A stretch of 55,287 nt of DNA, taken from positions 1-55,287 of the forward strand of contig CANRNQ010000014.1 of NCBI GenBank assembly GCA_947632045.1, read 5' to 3'. The notes under the pieces are model-generated. The model saw only the letters and a list, made by a program, of their open reading frames with translations, did no database searches and was not told where the DNA came from. The DNA comes from an uncultured Clostridia bacterium (GTDB lineage Bacteria > Bacillota > Clostridia > Oscillospirales > Acutalibacteraceae). Positions within the stretch are counted from its first letter, which is position 1. Every line of letters starts with the position of its first letter. This document shows, piece by piece, positions 34,441 to 42,744 of the stretch. Position numbers and translations under genes: made by a program.

Positions 34441-35802
34441 TTAAGAATTTAGATACTTCATAAGCTTCTCCATCTCCTTGGCGCTTTGCTCGTTTTCGAG
34501 ATAGTCGAAGGAATAGAGCATAAAGCCGTCGACGTTCTTGCTTCGACCGTACTCAAACTGAGTCTTGATGTTGTCGTCGCGCTCAAGCCATGTGCCATCG
34601 TCCTCGTCGCTGCCCGCCTTGTAAAGACCAAGGCCTATGTAGAGCTTCACCTTGTCTGAGGTGACAAGCTCTCTCCAGTCGTCGACGGCCTTGTTATAGG
34701 GCAAAACGCTGTTTTCGTTGTTAAAGTAATTCTGCGGGCAAAGGTAGTCGCAATATCCCTCTACGCTGCCCCAGGAGTACACGTCGGCTCCCATGGCGAG
34801 GTCGTTTTCTATGTTGCCCTGGGGCGATATGCCGAATACTACATCGCTGTTTTCAGCCTTTATGGCGCTGTAAACGCCGCTTATGAGAGAGTTTATATTC
34901 GCAGTACGCCATTCGAGCTGGCTCATAACCGAGTCGTCCGGCTCGCCATCGTGCTCGCTTAAATAGCTCTCGTATTCCTCGCGGTCGTAATCCTCACCGC
35001 TGTCGGTGTAAAAGTAGTCGTCAAAATGTATCCCGTCCACGTCGTATCTCGAAACTATCTCCTTTATCGAGCCGATTATATACTCCCTGACCTCGGGATA
35101 AGCGGGATTTAAGTATATCCCGCCGTCGTACTCCATGGTGTAGCGGTCGTTGCTTTCGTCTGCGTCGTTCTGCCAAATGCTGTAAGGACTGTAATCCGAC
35201 AGCTCGGGCGGCGTTTCGCTGACCTTTATCCTCAACGGATTTATCCACGCGTGAAACTCAAGGCCGCTCTCGTGAGTCTTGTCGACCATATACTTCATAG
35301 CGTCGTATCCCGGGTCCTCGCCCTGAACGCCAGTGAGAATGTGCGAATACGGGAAGTAATCTGACAGGAACATTGAATCCCCGCAGGGGCGCACATGAAC
35401 TATAAGGGCGTTTATGCCGTGCTTTTTCGAGGCTTCGACTATGCCGTCGAACTTTTTCTTAAAATTCTCCTCTCCGGGGTCGTCGGCAACGCTCAGCGAC
35501 ATATACGGCACCCAAACAGCGAGCATTTCATCGCTGCGATTATTGCTGCTGTTATCGCTATTGCTATTGTTGCCGCTATTGCTCCCCTTGTCGTCGCTCT
35601 TTACTGTGGAGGCGGCGGGCTCGGTATTATCCTCAGCCTTGGCGGACGGCTCGGACGCGCTTGTACCATTTGGCGCGCTGCTTGTGCTGCCGTTTGAGCG
35701 ATATACCCCCATTCCTCCCGATTTCCATATGAAGCCGACTATACCCACCAGCAGAGCGAGGGCGATAATTAGCGGGGCGCGGACATAGCTTTCATTTTTC
35801 AC
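34441..35802 (-). CDS. Membrane-anchored GHL10/DUF187 glycoside hydrolase-like protein
   Basis: A 453-residue surface protein. An N-terminal transmembrane anchor (about 8-27), a Ser/Asn/Gly-rich linker (about 30-90), then a GHL10-type TIM barrel (about 92-453): MLAVWVPYMSLSV, IVHVRPCGDSMF, HAWINPLRIKV, DGIHFDDYFY and FGISPQGN. Family members are thought to cleave glycans such as peptidoglycan side structures or polysaccharides; no activity can be assigned here. Start is GTG at 35802 behind AAAGGA. Convergent with mtaB and divergent from the DUF1294 gene. Confidence 0.88.
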   Translation of the reverse strand: MKNESYVRAPLIIALALLVGIVGFIWKSGGMGVYRSNGSTSSAPNGTSASEPSAKAEDNTEPAASTVKSDDKGSNSGNNSNSDNSSNNRSDEMLAVWVPYMSLSVADDPGEENFKKKFDGIVEASKKHGINALIVHVRPCGDSMFLSDYFPYSHILTGVQGEDPGYDAMKYMVDKTHESGLEFHAWINPLRIKVSETPPELSDYSPYSIWQNDADESNDRYTMEYDGGIYLNPAYPEVREYIIGSIKEIVSRYDVDGIHFDDYFYTDSGEDYDREEYESYLSEHDGEPDDSVMSQLEWRTANINSLISGVYSAIKAENSDVVFGISPQGNIENDLAMGADVYSWGSVEGYCDYLCPQNYFNNENSVLPYNKAVDDWRELVTSDKVKLYIGLGLYKAGSDEDDGTWLERDDNIKTQFEYGRSKNVDGFMLYSFDYLENEQSAKEMEKLMKYLNS

Positions 35803-35860
35803 AACGGCACATCCTTTGCTTTTTTATAAATACTTATGCGCGAAAGGAAGTTAAAATACT

Positions 35861-36154
35861 ATGGATCCGATACTCTTTATAATAATTTGCTGGATAATCC
35901 TGATGAGCTTTATTTCCATAATCGTCACAATCTGGGACAAATACAGCGCCTTGAGCCACAGACGCAGAATAAGGGAGAGAACCCTGCTCATACTCGCCGC
36001 CTTGGGCGGCAGCGTCGCCATGTATATCACAATGCAGCTTATACGGCACAAGACCACAAAGCTTAAGTTTATGCTCGGTATACCGCTGATATTTATAGCT
36101 CAGCTCGGAGTCGCCGTGCTTGTGATTTTGGTGAAGAATAATGTCCTCGGTTAA
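35861..36154 (+). CDS. DUF1294 small membrane protein
   Basis: A 97-residue membrane protein with three predicted helices (about 3-24, 42-62, 72-92). DUF1294 signatures: WDKYSAL, RRIRERTLLILAALGGSVA and the RHKTTKLKF motif. Function unknown in the family. Ribosome site AAAGGAAG upstream. It overlaps the pseudouridine synthase gene by 14 bases, so the two are coupled. Confidence 0.88.
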   Translation: MDPILFIIICWIILMSFISIIVTIWDKYSALSHRRRIRERTLLILAALGGSVAMYITMQLIRHKTTKLKFMLGIPLIFIAQLGVAVLVILVKNNVLG

Positions 36155-37022
36155 GGCGGCGACGGAGCTTAATTTCGCCGTGCCGTCCGAATGTGACGGT
36201 ATGCCCCTCCAAAATTTTTTGCACAGAACTAAGGGAGTGTCGCAGAGGATAATCAGAAGCGCGAAGCGCAGAGAGCTCGGAATAACGGCCGACGGCGAGC
36301 ATATGCGGACTGTTGATTTTATAAGGGCGGGGCAGAATATACGCATACTCCTGCCGGAGCCGAGCTGCACGGCGGAGCCCGCAGACATAGAGCTTGACAT
36401 AGTTTACGAGGACGAGCACTATCTGATTTTAAACAAGGGCAGCGGTATCCCCGTTCACCCCACGTCTAACATACACATAAACGACACACTGTTAAACGGC
36501 ATAGCGAGATATATGCGCGAGTGCGGAGATTTATATTCAGTAAGCATAGTAAACCGCCTCGACCGCGACACCTCGGGGCTCGTGCTGACCGCAAAGAACG
36601 CCTATGCCGCCGAGCTTGCCGCACGAAGCGTAGAGAAGGAGTATTTGGCCGTGTGCGAGGGCAAGCTTGATGCTTCGGGCGTTATAGACGCTCCGATAGC
36701 CCGCGCAGGCGACAGCATAATAAAGCGCCGCGTGTTCGAGGACGGAGTAAGGGCGGTCACGCATTACAGACCGCTAAAGAGCTTTAACGGGCTGACTCTC
36801 GCCTCGATAAGCTTAGATACCGGCCGCACTCACCAGATAAGGGTACATTTTTCGCATATAGGCCACCCCCTCGCCGGAGATGATATGTACGGCGGCGCAA
36901 TAGAGCTTATAAGCCGTCAGGCGCTGCACTGCTGCCGCATTTCGTTTGTCCATCCTATTTTAAATAAACGCCTCGACTTTGAGGCTCCGCTTCCAAGCGA
37001 TATGTCGGAGCTTTTGCTATAA
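36141..37022 (+). CDS. RluA-family pseudouridine synthase
   Basis: A 293-residue RNA pseudouridine synthase. An S4-like N-terminal part (about 15-80) and the catalytic domain from about 90 with the active-site Asp in VNRLDRDTSGL, then the TGRTHQIRVHF motif. These enzymes isomerise uridines in 23S rRNA or tRNA; the target (RluC/D-like or other) cannot be fixed from sequence alone. Start at 36141 overlaps DUF1294. Confidence 0.9.
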   Translation: MSSVKAATELNFAVPSECDGMPLQNFLHRTKGVSQRIIRSAKRRELGITADGEHMRTVDFIRAGQNIRILLPEPSCTAEPADIELDIVYEDEHYLILNKGSGIPVHPTSNIHINDTLLNGIARYMRECGDLYSVSIVNRLDRDTSGLVLTAKNAYAAELAARSVEKEYLAVCEGKLDASGVIDAPIARAGDSIIKRRVFEDGVRAVTHYRPLKSFNGLTLASISLDTGRTHQIRVHFSHIGHPLAGDDMYGGAIELISRQALHCCRISFVHPILNKRLDFEAPLPSDMSELLL

Positions 37023-37098
37023 AGTTCTTTGAAGCTTCGCCCACAGAATAAACAAGATAGAACGGCAAAAATGTATGTGATAAAATAGCAAAAAGGTA

Positions 37099-37127
37099 TT
37101 GACAATCAGCGCCAAAACATATATAAT
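37099..37127 (+). promoter_or_regulatory. Consensus promoter of the tRNA cluster
   Basis: TTGACA (37099-37104), 17 bases, TATAAT (37122-37127): a perfect sigma-A match about 70 bases before tRNA-His. Confidence 0.85.
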
Positions 37128-37195
37128 ACTTAAGGCGCTGAGGGAAACGCTATCGAGTTTCATCGCTTCTCTCAATGCTTTTTATATTGCAATAT

Positions 37196-37273
37196 GGTGG
37201 GTATAGCTTAGTTGGTTAAAGCGCCAGTTTGTGGCACTGGAGACCGTCGGTTCGAATCCGACTATCCACCCCA
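37196..37273 (+). tRNA. tRNA-His(GTG)
   Basis: Cloverleaf with acceptor GTGGGTA/TATCCAC, the extra G at position -1 paired with the discriminator C, anticodon loop TTGTGGC (anticodon GTG), T-loop TTCGAAT, and an encoded CCA end. Confidence 0.97.
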
Positions 37274-37276
37274 TAC

Positions 37277-37352
37277 GACTCATTAGCTCAGTTGGCAGAG
37301 CACTTGACTTTTAATCAAGGTGTCCGGAGTTCGAATCTCCGATGGGTCACCA
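37277..37352 (+). tRNA. tRNA-Lys(TTT)
   Basis: Acceptor GACTCAT/ATGGGTC (with one G-T pair), anticodon loop CTTTTAA (anticodon TTT), T-loop TTCGAAT, encoded CCA. Only three bases separate it from tRNA-His, so they are cotranscribed. Confidence 0.97.
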
Positions 37353-37356
37353 AAAT

Positions 37357-37392
37357 ATGAGGGAACGGGTCTATCCCTTCCCTCATATTTTT
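37357..37392 (+). terminator. Intrinsic terminator after tRNA-Lys
   Basis: ATGAGGGAACGGG, loop TCTA, CCCTTCCCTCAT (one bulge) followed by ATTTTT. It separates tRNA-Lys from tRNA-Gln. Confidence 0.85.
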
Positions 37393-37415
37393 AAAGCTTA
37401 TATATTTTAATATAC

Positions 37416-37490
37416 TGGGCTATCGCCAAGCGGTAAGGCAACGGACTTTGACTCCGTTATTCGCTGGTTCGAATCCGGCTAGCCCAGCCA
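37416..37490 (+). tRNA. tRNA-Gln(TTG)
   Basis: Acceptor TGGGCTA/TAGCCCA, anticodon loop CTTTGAC (anticodon TTG), T-loop TTCGAAT, encoded CCA. It lies 24 bases after the terminator, so it either uses a short promoter in the AT-rich spacer or depends on read-through. Confidence 0.96.
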
Positions 37491-37497
37491 CATCGCG

Positions 37498-37630
37498 GCA
37501 AAGCCTTGCGGCTTGCCGCGATTTGTTTTCTGTTTGCAAGGGATTTTGCCACTTGCAAACCTTTTTTCTCCCAAGAGATTTTGCTTGATAAGGCTTTTAT
37601 AACCGTAAATTATTGCGCCGCAGAGCAAAA
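37498..37630. repeat. R2 repeat fragment
   Basis: GCGGCAAAGCC/GGCTTGCCGC hairpin, GCAAGGGATTTTGCCACTTGC hairpin, TCTCCCAAGAGATTTTGCTT, and the R2 core GGCTTTTATAACCGTAAATT (37592-37611) followed by GCCGCAGA. One arm only; it ends where the minus-strand acyltransferase stop codon lies (37632). Confidence 0.6.
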
Positions 37631-37631
37631 A

Positions 37632-38420
37632 TCACGCGGGTATGAGGGAGATAAGATACAAAGCGGCGATCAACACGGGCTGGTGAAGCACATATATGAT
37701 GAGAGAGTGCCGACCTAAAAAGGCGAGAGGCCGAAGTCTGAGAGGTCTCAAAAAATCCGGAAATCCCTTTTTCAGTCCGAGTCTTCCGAAAAAACAGCCG
37801 CTTAAAAATAAAAACAAATGCGGGATCATTGGAAAATAGTCGGCCGAAAAGAAGCCGTCCGAGGGAAACCCGAGAAAGGCTGCGGGGGCAAAGCCGTATA
37901 AAAAGCGCGGAAGCTCATATAGTCTTAAAAAATCCAAGCCGAGGTAGCCGTAAGGAACTCCCCATAGTATAAAATAAAGAGCAAGGCATACGGCGGCGCT
38001 TAAAAGCTCCGGCAGCTTGCCAAGCGGTCTTTCAAGCAGAGAGTAAAGCATCATGGAAACAGCCAAAAAATGCAGCACTCCGAAGTAGATTTCATTACCG
38101 GGGGTGAAGAATACCGTGACGAGCGTGACCAGTACCGAAACGGCGAGTAGCCGAAGAGCGCGGAGCAAATTGCTGTGTGAAAGCGAACAGCAAACTCCGG
38201 CAAGGAAAATAAATGTTATTGCTATCAGCGGCTCTATTGGGGTCATAAATTCATATGCCGCAAGCCCCCAATTCATATTGAACAAAAACGCAGCGCTGTA
38301 AAACAGATGATATATTACCATGAGGACGATGGCCGCGCCGCGCAGCTCGTCTATCAAATTCAGCCGTTTGGTCAGGTCTTTTTTAGCGAATAAATTCCTA
38401 AGGTTAAAAATAACGATCAC
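37632..38420 (-). CDS. DUF1624 / HGSNAT-like membrane acyltransferase
   Basis: A 262-residue integral membrane protein with about seven helices. The opening LIDELRGAAIVLMVIYHLFYS is the DUF1624 signature (heparan-alpha-glucosaminide N-acetyltransferase catalytic family), and the end GRHSLIIYVLHQPVL matches related acyltransferases. It may acetylate an envelope sugar; substrate unknown. Probable start GTG at 38420 behind AAAGAG. Its 3' end abuts an R2 fragment, suggesting the repeat defines the transcript end. Confidence 0.85.
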   Translation of the reverse strand: MIVIFNLRNLFAKKDLTKRLNLIDELRGAAIVLMVIYHLFYSAAFLFNMNWGLAAYEFMTPIEPLIAITFIFLAGVCCSLSHSNLLRALRLLAVSVLVTLVTVFFTPGNEIYFGVLHFLAVSMMLYSLLERPLGKLPELLSAAVCLALYFILWGVPYGYLGLDFLRLYELPRFLYGFAPAAFLGFPSDGFFSADYFPMIPHLFLFLSGCFFGRLGLKKGFPDFLRPLRLRPLAFLGRHSLIIYVLHQPVLIAALYLISLIPA

Positions 38421-38546
38421 GCTCTTTTCAAAATTCGGTAAATAAGATATAATTAGTCAAGTAGAAGTATATCATCGCTCGGCGGTTTTTTCAATTAAAA
38501 TCGCTCGGACGGCGGTTAAAGTACAAATTATAGAGGAGATAAAAAT

Positions 38547-38957
38547 ATGAAGGATTATAAAATCGGAGATGTATACGCGTCTGAGGCTGTGGTCGGTGAG
38601 GATATGCTCGCGTGCAGCGTAGGCAGCGGAGAGCTGAGAGTTTACGCAACGCCCATGGTTATAGCGCTGATGGAGAACGCCGCCTCCTCTATGGCGCGCT
38701 GTCTTACAGACGAGGGTTCAACGACGGTAGGAACGAGGATCGCTATAAATCACATAAGCGCTACCCCGTGCGGGGCAAGGGTTCGGGCCGAGGCTCGCCT
38801 TGAGGAGATAGATGGAAGAAAATTTGTGTTCACTGTCAAGGCCTTCGACGAGGCGGGGCTTATAGCCGAGGGAGAGCACGAGCGCTTTGCGGTCATAAGC
38901 GAGAGCTTTCAGAAGAAAGCGGACGGCAAGCTTTGCCGGCAGGAGCCTTCGATATAA
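38547..38957 (+). CDS. FlK-like hotdog thioesterase
   Basis: A 136-residue hotdog-fold protein resembling fluoroacetyl-CoA thioesterase FlK and the wider small acyl-CoA thioesterase group. Candidate catalytic residues Thr35 (YATPMV), Glu43 (LMENAA) and His69 (INHISA) have the same spacing as FlK Thr42, Glu50 and His76 (from memory). True substrate unknown; in gut Clostridia it is likely a housekeeping acyl-CoA thioesterase. Ribosome site GAGGAG upstream; the HAD gene follows after 18 bases. Confidence 0.85.
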   Translation: MKDYKIGDVYASEAVVGEDMLACSVGSGELRVYATPMVIALMENAASSMARCLTDEGSTTVGTRIAINHISATPCGARVRAEARLEEIDGRKFVFTVKAFDEAGLIAEGEHERFAVISESFQKKADGKLCRQEPSI

Positions 38958-38975
38958 AGGGGTAATATGTAATAT

Positions 38976-39638
38976 ATGAAAAGCAGATATAAAATAGTTC
39001 TTTTCGATCTCGACGGCACACTCAGCAATTCCGCCGAGGGGGTCAAAATCGGCATTACCGCGGCCTTGACTCAGATGAATAAGCCCCTCCCCGACCTGTC
39101 GGATTACAGCAAATACGTCGGCCCGCCGCTTTTGACCACCTTCCAAGGGCTGTGCGGGCTGTCAGAGGACGAAGCTCATGAGGCTATGGAGCTTTACCGC
39201 GTCGATTATGAGAAAAGAGGTAAGTATGAAAATTATCTCTATGACGGGCTGGTCGAGCTCATAGACGCTTTAAAAACAGGCGGCTCGCTGACGGCGGTGG
39301 CAACGTCAAAGTACGAGCTCTTTGCCCGCTGGGTCATAGATTACATAGGTCTTGGCGGCCGCTTCGACGCGATATGCGGGGCTACGCTTGACGGCAGGCG
39401 AAAGGAAAAGGCGGATATAATCCGCTATGCCTGCGATACGCTCGGAGTTGAAATATCGGAGGACGGGGTGTGCCTTGTGGGGGACACCATGTTTGATGCG
39501 GCAGGAGCCAAAAAAGCGGGCTGCGGCTTTGTGGGCGTGACCTACGGCTTTGGCAAGAGAGAGCAAATATTGAACGCCGGAGGAGAGAGGCTTGCGGGCA
39601 GCGTTGAAGAGCTGTATAAATATCTTATCGAGGGCTAA
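38976..39638 (+). CDS. HAD-family hydrolase, phosphoglycolate phosphatase-like
   Basis: A 220-residue haloacid dehalogenase phosphatase. Motif I FDLDGTLSNS (nucleophile Asp11, acid Asp13), motif II AVATSK, motif III Lys in RRKEKAD, and motif IV VGDTMFDAAGAKKAG. The cap domain is the C1 helical type of Gph/PGMB enzymes. Substrate unknown. Probably cotranscribed with the thioesterase; an R1 repeat follows directly. Confidence 0.9.
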   Translation: MKSRYKIVLFDLDGTLSNSAEGVKIGITAALTQMNKPLPDLSDYSKYVGPPLLTTFQGLCGLSEDEAHEAMELYRVDYEKRGKYENYLYDGLVELIDALKTGGSLTAVATSKYELFARWVIDYIGLGGRFDAICGATLDGRRKEKADIIRYACDTLGVEISEDGVCLVGDTMFDAAGAKKAGCGFVGVTYGFGKREQILNAGGERLAGSVEELYKYLIEG

Positions 39639-39683
39639 AACGGCGGCGCGAGCCGCAGTGACTACGAGCGGGAGTTAAAGTCG

Positions 39684-39864
39684 CTTCGGGCGGCGACCCG
39701 CGCGGCGCAGCCGCGCTAAAAAACGCGGCGCTAAGCCTTCCGATGAAACGAAATGCGCCAAATAGCTTAGACGCAGTGAGATAATGTTGAAGCACGCCTC
39801 GGGCGCGCCGCGTTTTTTCGCCCATTCCCGCCGAAGGCGGGAATGGGCCGGTCGCCGCCCGAAG
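39684..39864 (-). repeat. R1 structured palindromic repeat, copy D (inverted)
   Basis: Covers most of the 336-base gap after the HAD gene. Ends CTTCGGGCGGCGACC (39684-39698) and GGTCGCCGCCCGAAG (39850-39864). Here the GCGCGGC-GCA-GCCGCGC hairpin comes first and CCCATTCCCGCC-GAA-GGCGGGAATGGG last, so the element is inverted relative to A, B, C and F. Inner stem AAAAAACGCGGCG with CGCCGCGTTTTTT. Loop about 75 bases. Confidence 0.8.
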
Positions 39865-39974
39865 TTTAGCTTCTACAAAGCCCTCGGCGAAAACTAAACC
39901 GCCGCCGGACTACATTCATAAAATTCGCCCAGCTATCATATAAATGCCTATATTCATCGGGGGAGAGAATGTAG

Positions 39975-40472
39975 TTGTTTGTTGCAAAAAAAATAAGCCT
40001 GAAAGCCATAACAATCTGCGCGGCAGCCGCCCTTTTCATAGCCTTCGCGCTGATAAGACTCTTCGTCTGCTCGGCGGACACTCCGTCCTATACCGTCGGC
40101 GAGCCGGGCAAATATTCGCTTAGCGCCGAAGGCCAAAGCGCACAGGTAAAATTTCTTGAGCAGTTCGGCTGGAGCGTTGACCAAAGCAGCCGCGAGAGCG
40201 AAGAGGTGATAATCCCTCAGAGCTTCAACAGCGTGTACGAAAAATATAACGAGATACAGCTCAAGCAGGGGCTTGATCTGCACGATTACGAGGGCAAAAG
40301 CTGTGAAAGGGTGAGCTATCAAATAACAAATTACCCCGATACAAATCAGCAGGTGAACGCAAACCTACTGATATATAATGGCAAGGTTATAGGCGGGGAT
40401 ATCTCAAGCACGAGCCTCGGGGGATTTATGCACGGCTTTGCGCGTGAGAGCCTTAAGGAGGAAGAAAAATAA
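39975..40472 (+). CDS. DUF4830 domain protein, membrane-anchored
   Basis: A 165-residue protein with one N-terminal helix (about 9-31) and an exported DUF4830 domain (FLEQFGWSVD, EVIIPQSFNSVYEKYNEIQ, GLDLHDYEGK, NANLLIYNGKVIGGDISS). Function unknown. Start is TTG at 39975 with GGGAGAG seven bases upstream. Two bases separate its stop from the RsuA-type gene, so they are coupled. Confidence 0.85.
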   Translation: MFVAKKISLKAITICAAAALFIAFALIRLFVCSADTPSYTVGEPGKYSLSAEGQSAQVKFLEQFGWSVDQSSRESEEVIIPQSFNSVYEKYNEIQLKQGLDLHDYEGKSCERVSYQITNYPDTNQQVNANLLIYNGKVIGGDISSTSLGGFMHGFARESLKEEEK

Positions 40473-40474
40473 TC

Positions 40475-41191
40475 ATGCACAGACTCGATAAAATAATAGC
40501 CGCCCGAAGCTCATATTCGCGCAGCGAGATAAAAAAGCTGATAAAGCGCGGCGAGGTCAGCGTGGACGGAGAGGTCTGCAAAGCGGCGGATAAAAGGGTG
40601 AATGAGAGCGCCGAGATAACGGTGTGCGGAAGGGCGATAGGCGAAAGATATATATACCTCATGATGAACAAGCCCGAGGGAACGGTCTGCGCGGTGAGCG
40701 ACGGCCGGGAAAAAACCGTCGTAGATATACTGCCTGAGGAATATAAGGGGCGCGGAATCTTCCCCGTCGGCAGGCTCGACAAGGACACCACGGGGCTTTT
40801 GATACTAACAAACGACGGCGAGCTTGCGCACAGGATAACGTCGCCAAGGGCGGAAATAAAGAAATATTATATAGCCGAAACGGACAAGCCGCTGACCGAG
40901 GAAAATATTAGTATGTTTGAGCAGGGCATAAGCTTCCGCGACGGAACAAAATGTAAAAAAGCACAGGCGAAAAACCTGAAATCGGACGAAAAAAACCTTG
41001 TGGGAGTGACAATTTCCGAGGGAAGGTTTCATCAGGTGAAGAAAATGCTGGCAGTCTGCGACATAAAAGTGACAAAACTGACAAGAATTTCAATTGGAAA
41101 TTTGTATATTGATGTTAAATTGAACAAAGGAGAGTGCCGCAAACTCAGCAATATTGAAATTAATCAAATTTTTTTCAGCAACTTTAACTAA
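40475..41191 (+). CDS. RsuA/RluB-family 16S/23S rRNA pseudouridine synthase
   Basis: A 238-residue enzyme. N-terminal S4 RNA-binding domain (RLDKIIAARSSYSRSEIKKLIKRG), catalytic Asp in GRLDKDTTGLLILTNDG, and the EGRFHQVKKML motif. Likely 16S rRNA pseudouridine synthase of the RsuA type. Ribosome site AAGGAGG upstream. Confidence 0.92.
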   Translation: MHRLDKIIAARSSYSRSEIKKLIKRGEVSVDGEVCKAADKRVNESAEITVCGRAIGERYIYLMMNKPEGTVCAVSDGREKTVVDILPEEYKGRGIFPVGRLDKDTTGLLILTNDGELAHRITSPRAEIKKYYIAETDKPLTEENISMFEQGISFRDGTKCKKAQAKNLKSDEKNLVGVTISEGRFHQVKKMLAVCDIKVTKLTRISIGNLYIDVKLNKGECRKLSNIEINQIFFSNFN

Positions 41192-41313
41192 TTTCGGAAA
41201 AGATATTTTGTGCTGTATGAGAAATATATAAAAAATGAGCCCAATATTTAGTAAAAAAAATAGTAGCACGATTTATAAAAATCTGTTATATTATTATACG
41301 AAAGAAAAATTAT

Positions 41314-41335
41314 CCGTCCGATATCCTGCGGGCGG
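41314..41335 (+). other. Leader hairpin before the msmK/ugpC-type gene
   Basis: CCGTCCG (41314-41320) pairs with CGGGCGG (41329-41335) around ATATCCTG, just before the AGGAGG ribosome site at 41341. It could limit access to the site or stabilise the message. Confidence 0.4.
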
Positions 41336-41358
41336 GTAACAGGAGGTATTATTAAGTT

Positions 41359-42462
41359 ATGGCAAACGTATCATTAAGACACATCTACAAAATTTATGAC
41401 GGGGGAGTTACAGCGGTTTCTGATTTTAACCTTGAAATCGAAGACAAAGAGTTTATCATACTTGTTGGCCCGTCCGGCTGTGGTAAATCGACTACCCTGC
41501 GTATGATTGCGGGTCTTGAAGACATAAGCAAGGGCGAATTATACATCGGCGACAAGCTCGCAAACGACGTCGCCCCTAAGGACAGAGATATAGCGATGGT
41601 TTTCCAGAACTATGCTCTTTATCCGCATATGACCGTATATGACAATATGGCGTTCGGACTCAAGCTGCGCAAAACTCCAAAGGATGAAATGCGCCGCCGC
41701 GTTGAAGAGGCCGCGAGAATACTCGACATAGCCCATCTTCTCGACAGAAAGCCAAAGGCTCTCTCGGGCGGTCAGCGTCAGCGTGTTGCTCTTGGCCGCG
41801 CTATTGTCCGCGACCCGAAGGTATTCCTTCTTGACGAGCCGCTGTCAAACCTTGACGCAAAGCTGCGCGCTCAGATGAGAACCGAGATCTCTAAGCTTCA
41901 CCAAAGACTCGGCACGACCTTCATCTACGTTACCCACGACCAGACAGAGGCTATGACCATGGGTACAAGAATAGTTGTTATGAAGGACGGCATCGTTCAG
42001 CAGGTTGACACCCCGCAAAACCTTTACGACAGCCCGTGCAACGAGTTTGTTGCAGGCTTCATCGGCTCGCCGCAGATGAACTTCATAAACGCCACACTCG
42101 GCAAGAGTGGCTCCGATTATACTCTCACATTTGACAAAAACGTAATCAAGATTCCCAACAAGGTAAAAAATATAGACAGCTATATAGGCAAAGAGGTAGT
42201 ATTCGGAATCCGCCCTGAAAACGTATACGACGATCCCGATTACATCGCGGCCAACCCGAACGGCGTGCTCAATGCCAATGTTGACGTTACCGAGCTGATG
42301 GGCGCCGAGATTTATCTCTATCTCAACATAGCCGGAATCCCAATAACAGCCCGCGTTGAGCCGACCTCAAAGGCAAAGCCCGGCGATATGGTCAAGATAG
42401 CCCTTGACGTAAATAAGATCCATATCTTTGACAAGGAAACGGAGCAGACCATTTCAAACTGA
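41359..42462 (+). CDS. MsmK/UgpC-type sugar ABC transporter ATPase
   Basis: A 367-residue ATP-binding subunit of CUT1 sugar importers (maltodextrin, glycerol-3-phosphate, multiple sugars). Walker A GPSGCGKST at 37-45, Q-loop at VFQNYALYPH, signature LSGGQRQRV at 135-143, Walker B VFLLDE at 155-160, H-loop THDQTEAMT, and a C-terminal OB-type regulatory domain. No permease or binding-protein genes are adjacent, so it likely serves several importers encoded elsewhere, as MsmK does. Fits uptake of starch products. Terminated by the hairpin at 42503. Confidence 0.93.
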   Translation: MANVSLRHIYKIYDGGVTAVSDFNLEIEDKEFIILVGPSGCGKSTTLRMIAGLEDISKGELYIGDKLANDVAPKDRDIAMVFQNYALYPHMTVYDNMAFGLKLRKTPKDEMRRRVEEAARILDIAHLLDRKPKALSGGQRQRVALGRAIVRDPKVFLLDEPLSNLDAKLRAQMRTEISKLHQRLGTTFIYVTHDQTEAMTMGTRIVVMKDGIVQQVDTPQNLYDSPCNEFVAGFIGSPQMNFINATLGKSGSDYTLTFDKNVIKIPNKVKNIDSYIGKEVVFGIRPENVYDDPDYIAANPNGVLNANVDVTELMGAEIYLYLNIAGIPITARVEPTSKAKPGDMVKIALDVNKIHIFDKETEQTISN

Positions 42463-42502
42463 TTTTTAAATCCAAGCTTTAAAATCATATTCCCGTATAT
42501 AA

Positions 42503-42541
42503 GCAGCTTTACCGGCTTTCACCGGTAAAGCTGTTGCTTTT
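42503..42541 (+). terminator. Terminator after the msmK/ugpC-type gene (R2-type hairpin)
   Basis: GCAGCTTTACCGG (42503-42515) and CCGGTAAAGCTG (42522-42533) with loop CTTTCA, then TTGCTTTTG. The stem sequence is the same as the R2 arm at 4653 and 51075. Confidence 0.8.
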
Positions 42542-42744
42542 GTCGAAAAGAGTGTTATTAGAGCGCAGCGCAAAAAAAGATTGAGGCTACAAATTTCATC
42601 AAAACAGTATTTATTTTTTATGTGTTTTATGCTATAATTTTCTTGCACGGATTTTTAAAACTGATAAAACTAAACAAAACCCAATCCAATCCACTCAAAG
42701 CAGGCAAAGCCCTTACAAAGTAAAAAAGAAAGAGATGAAACAAA

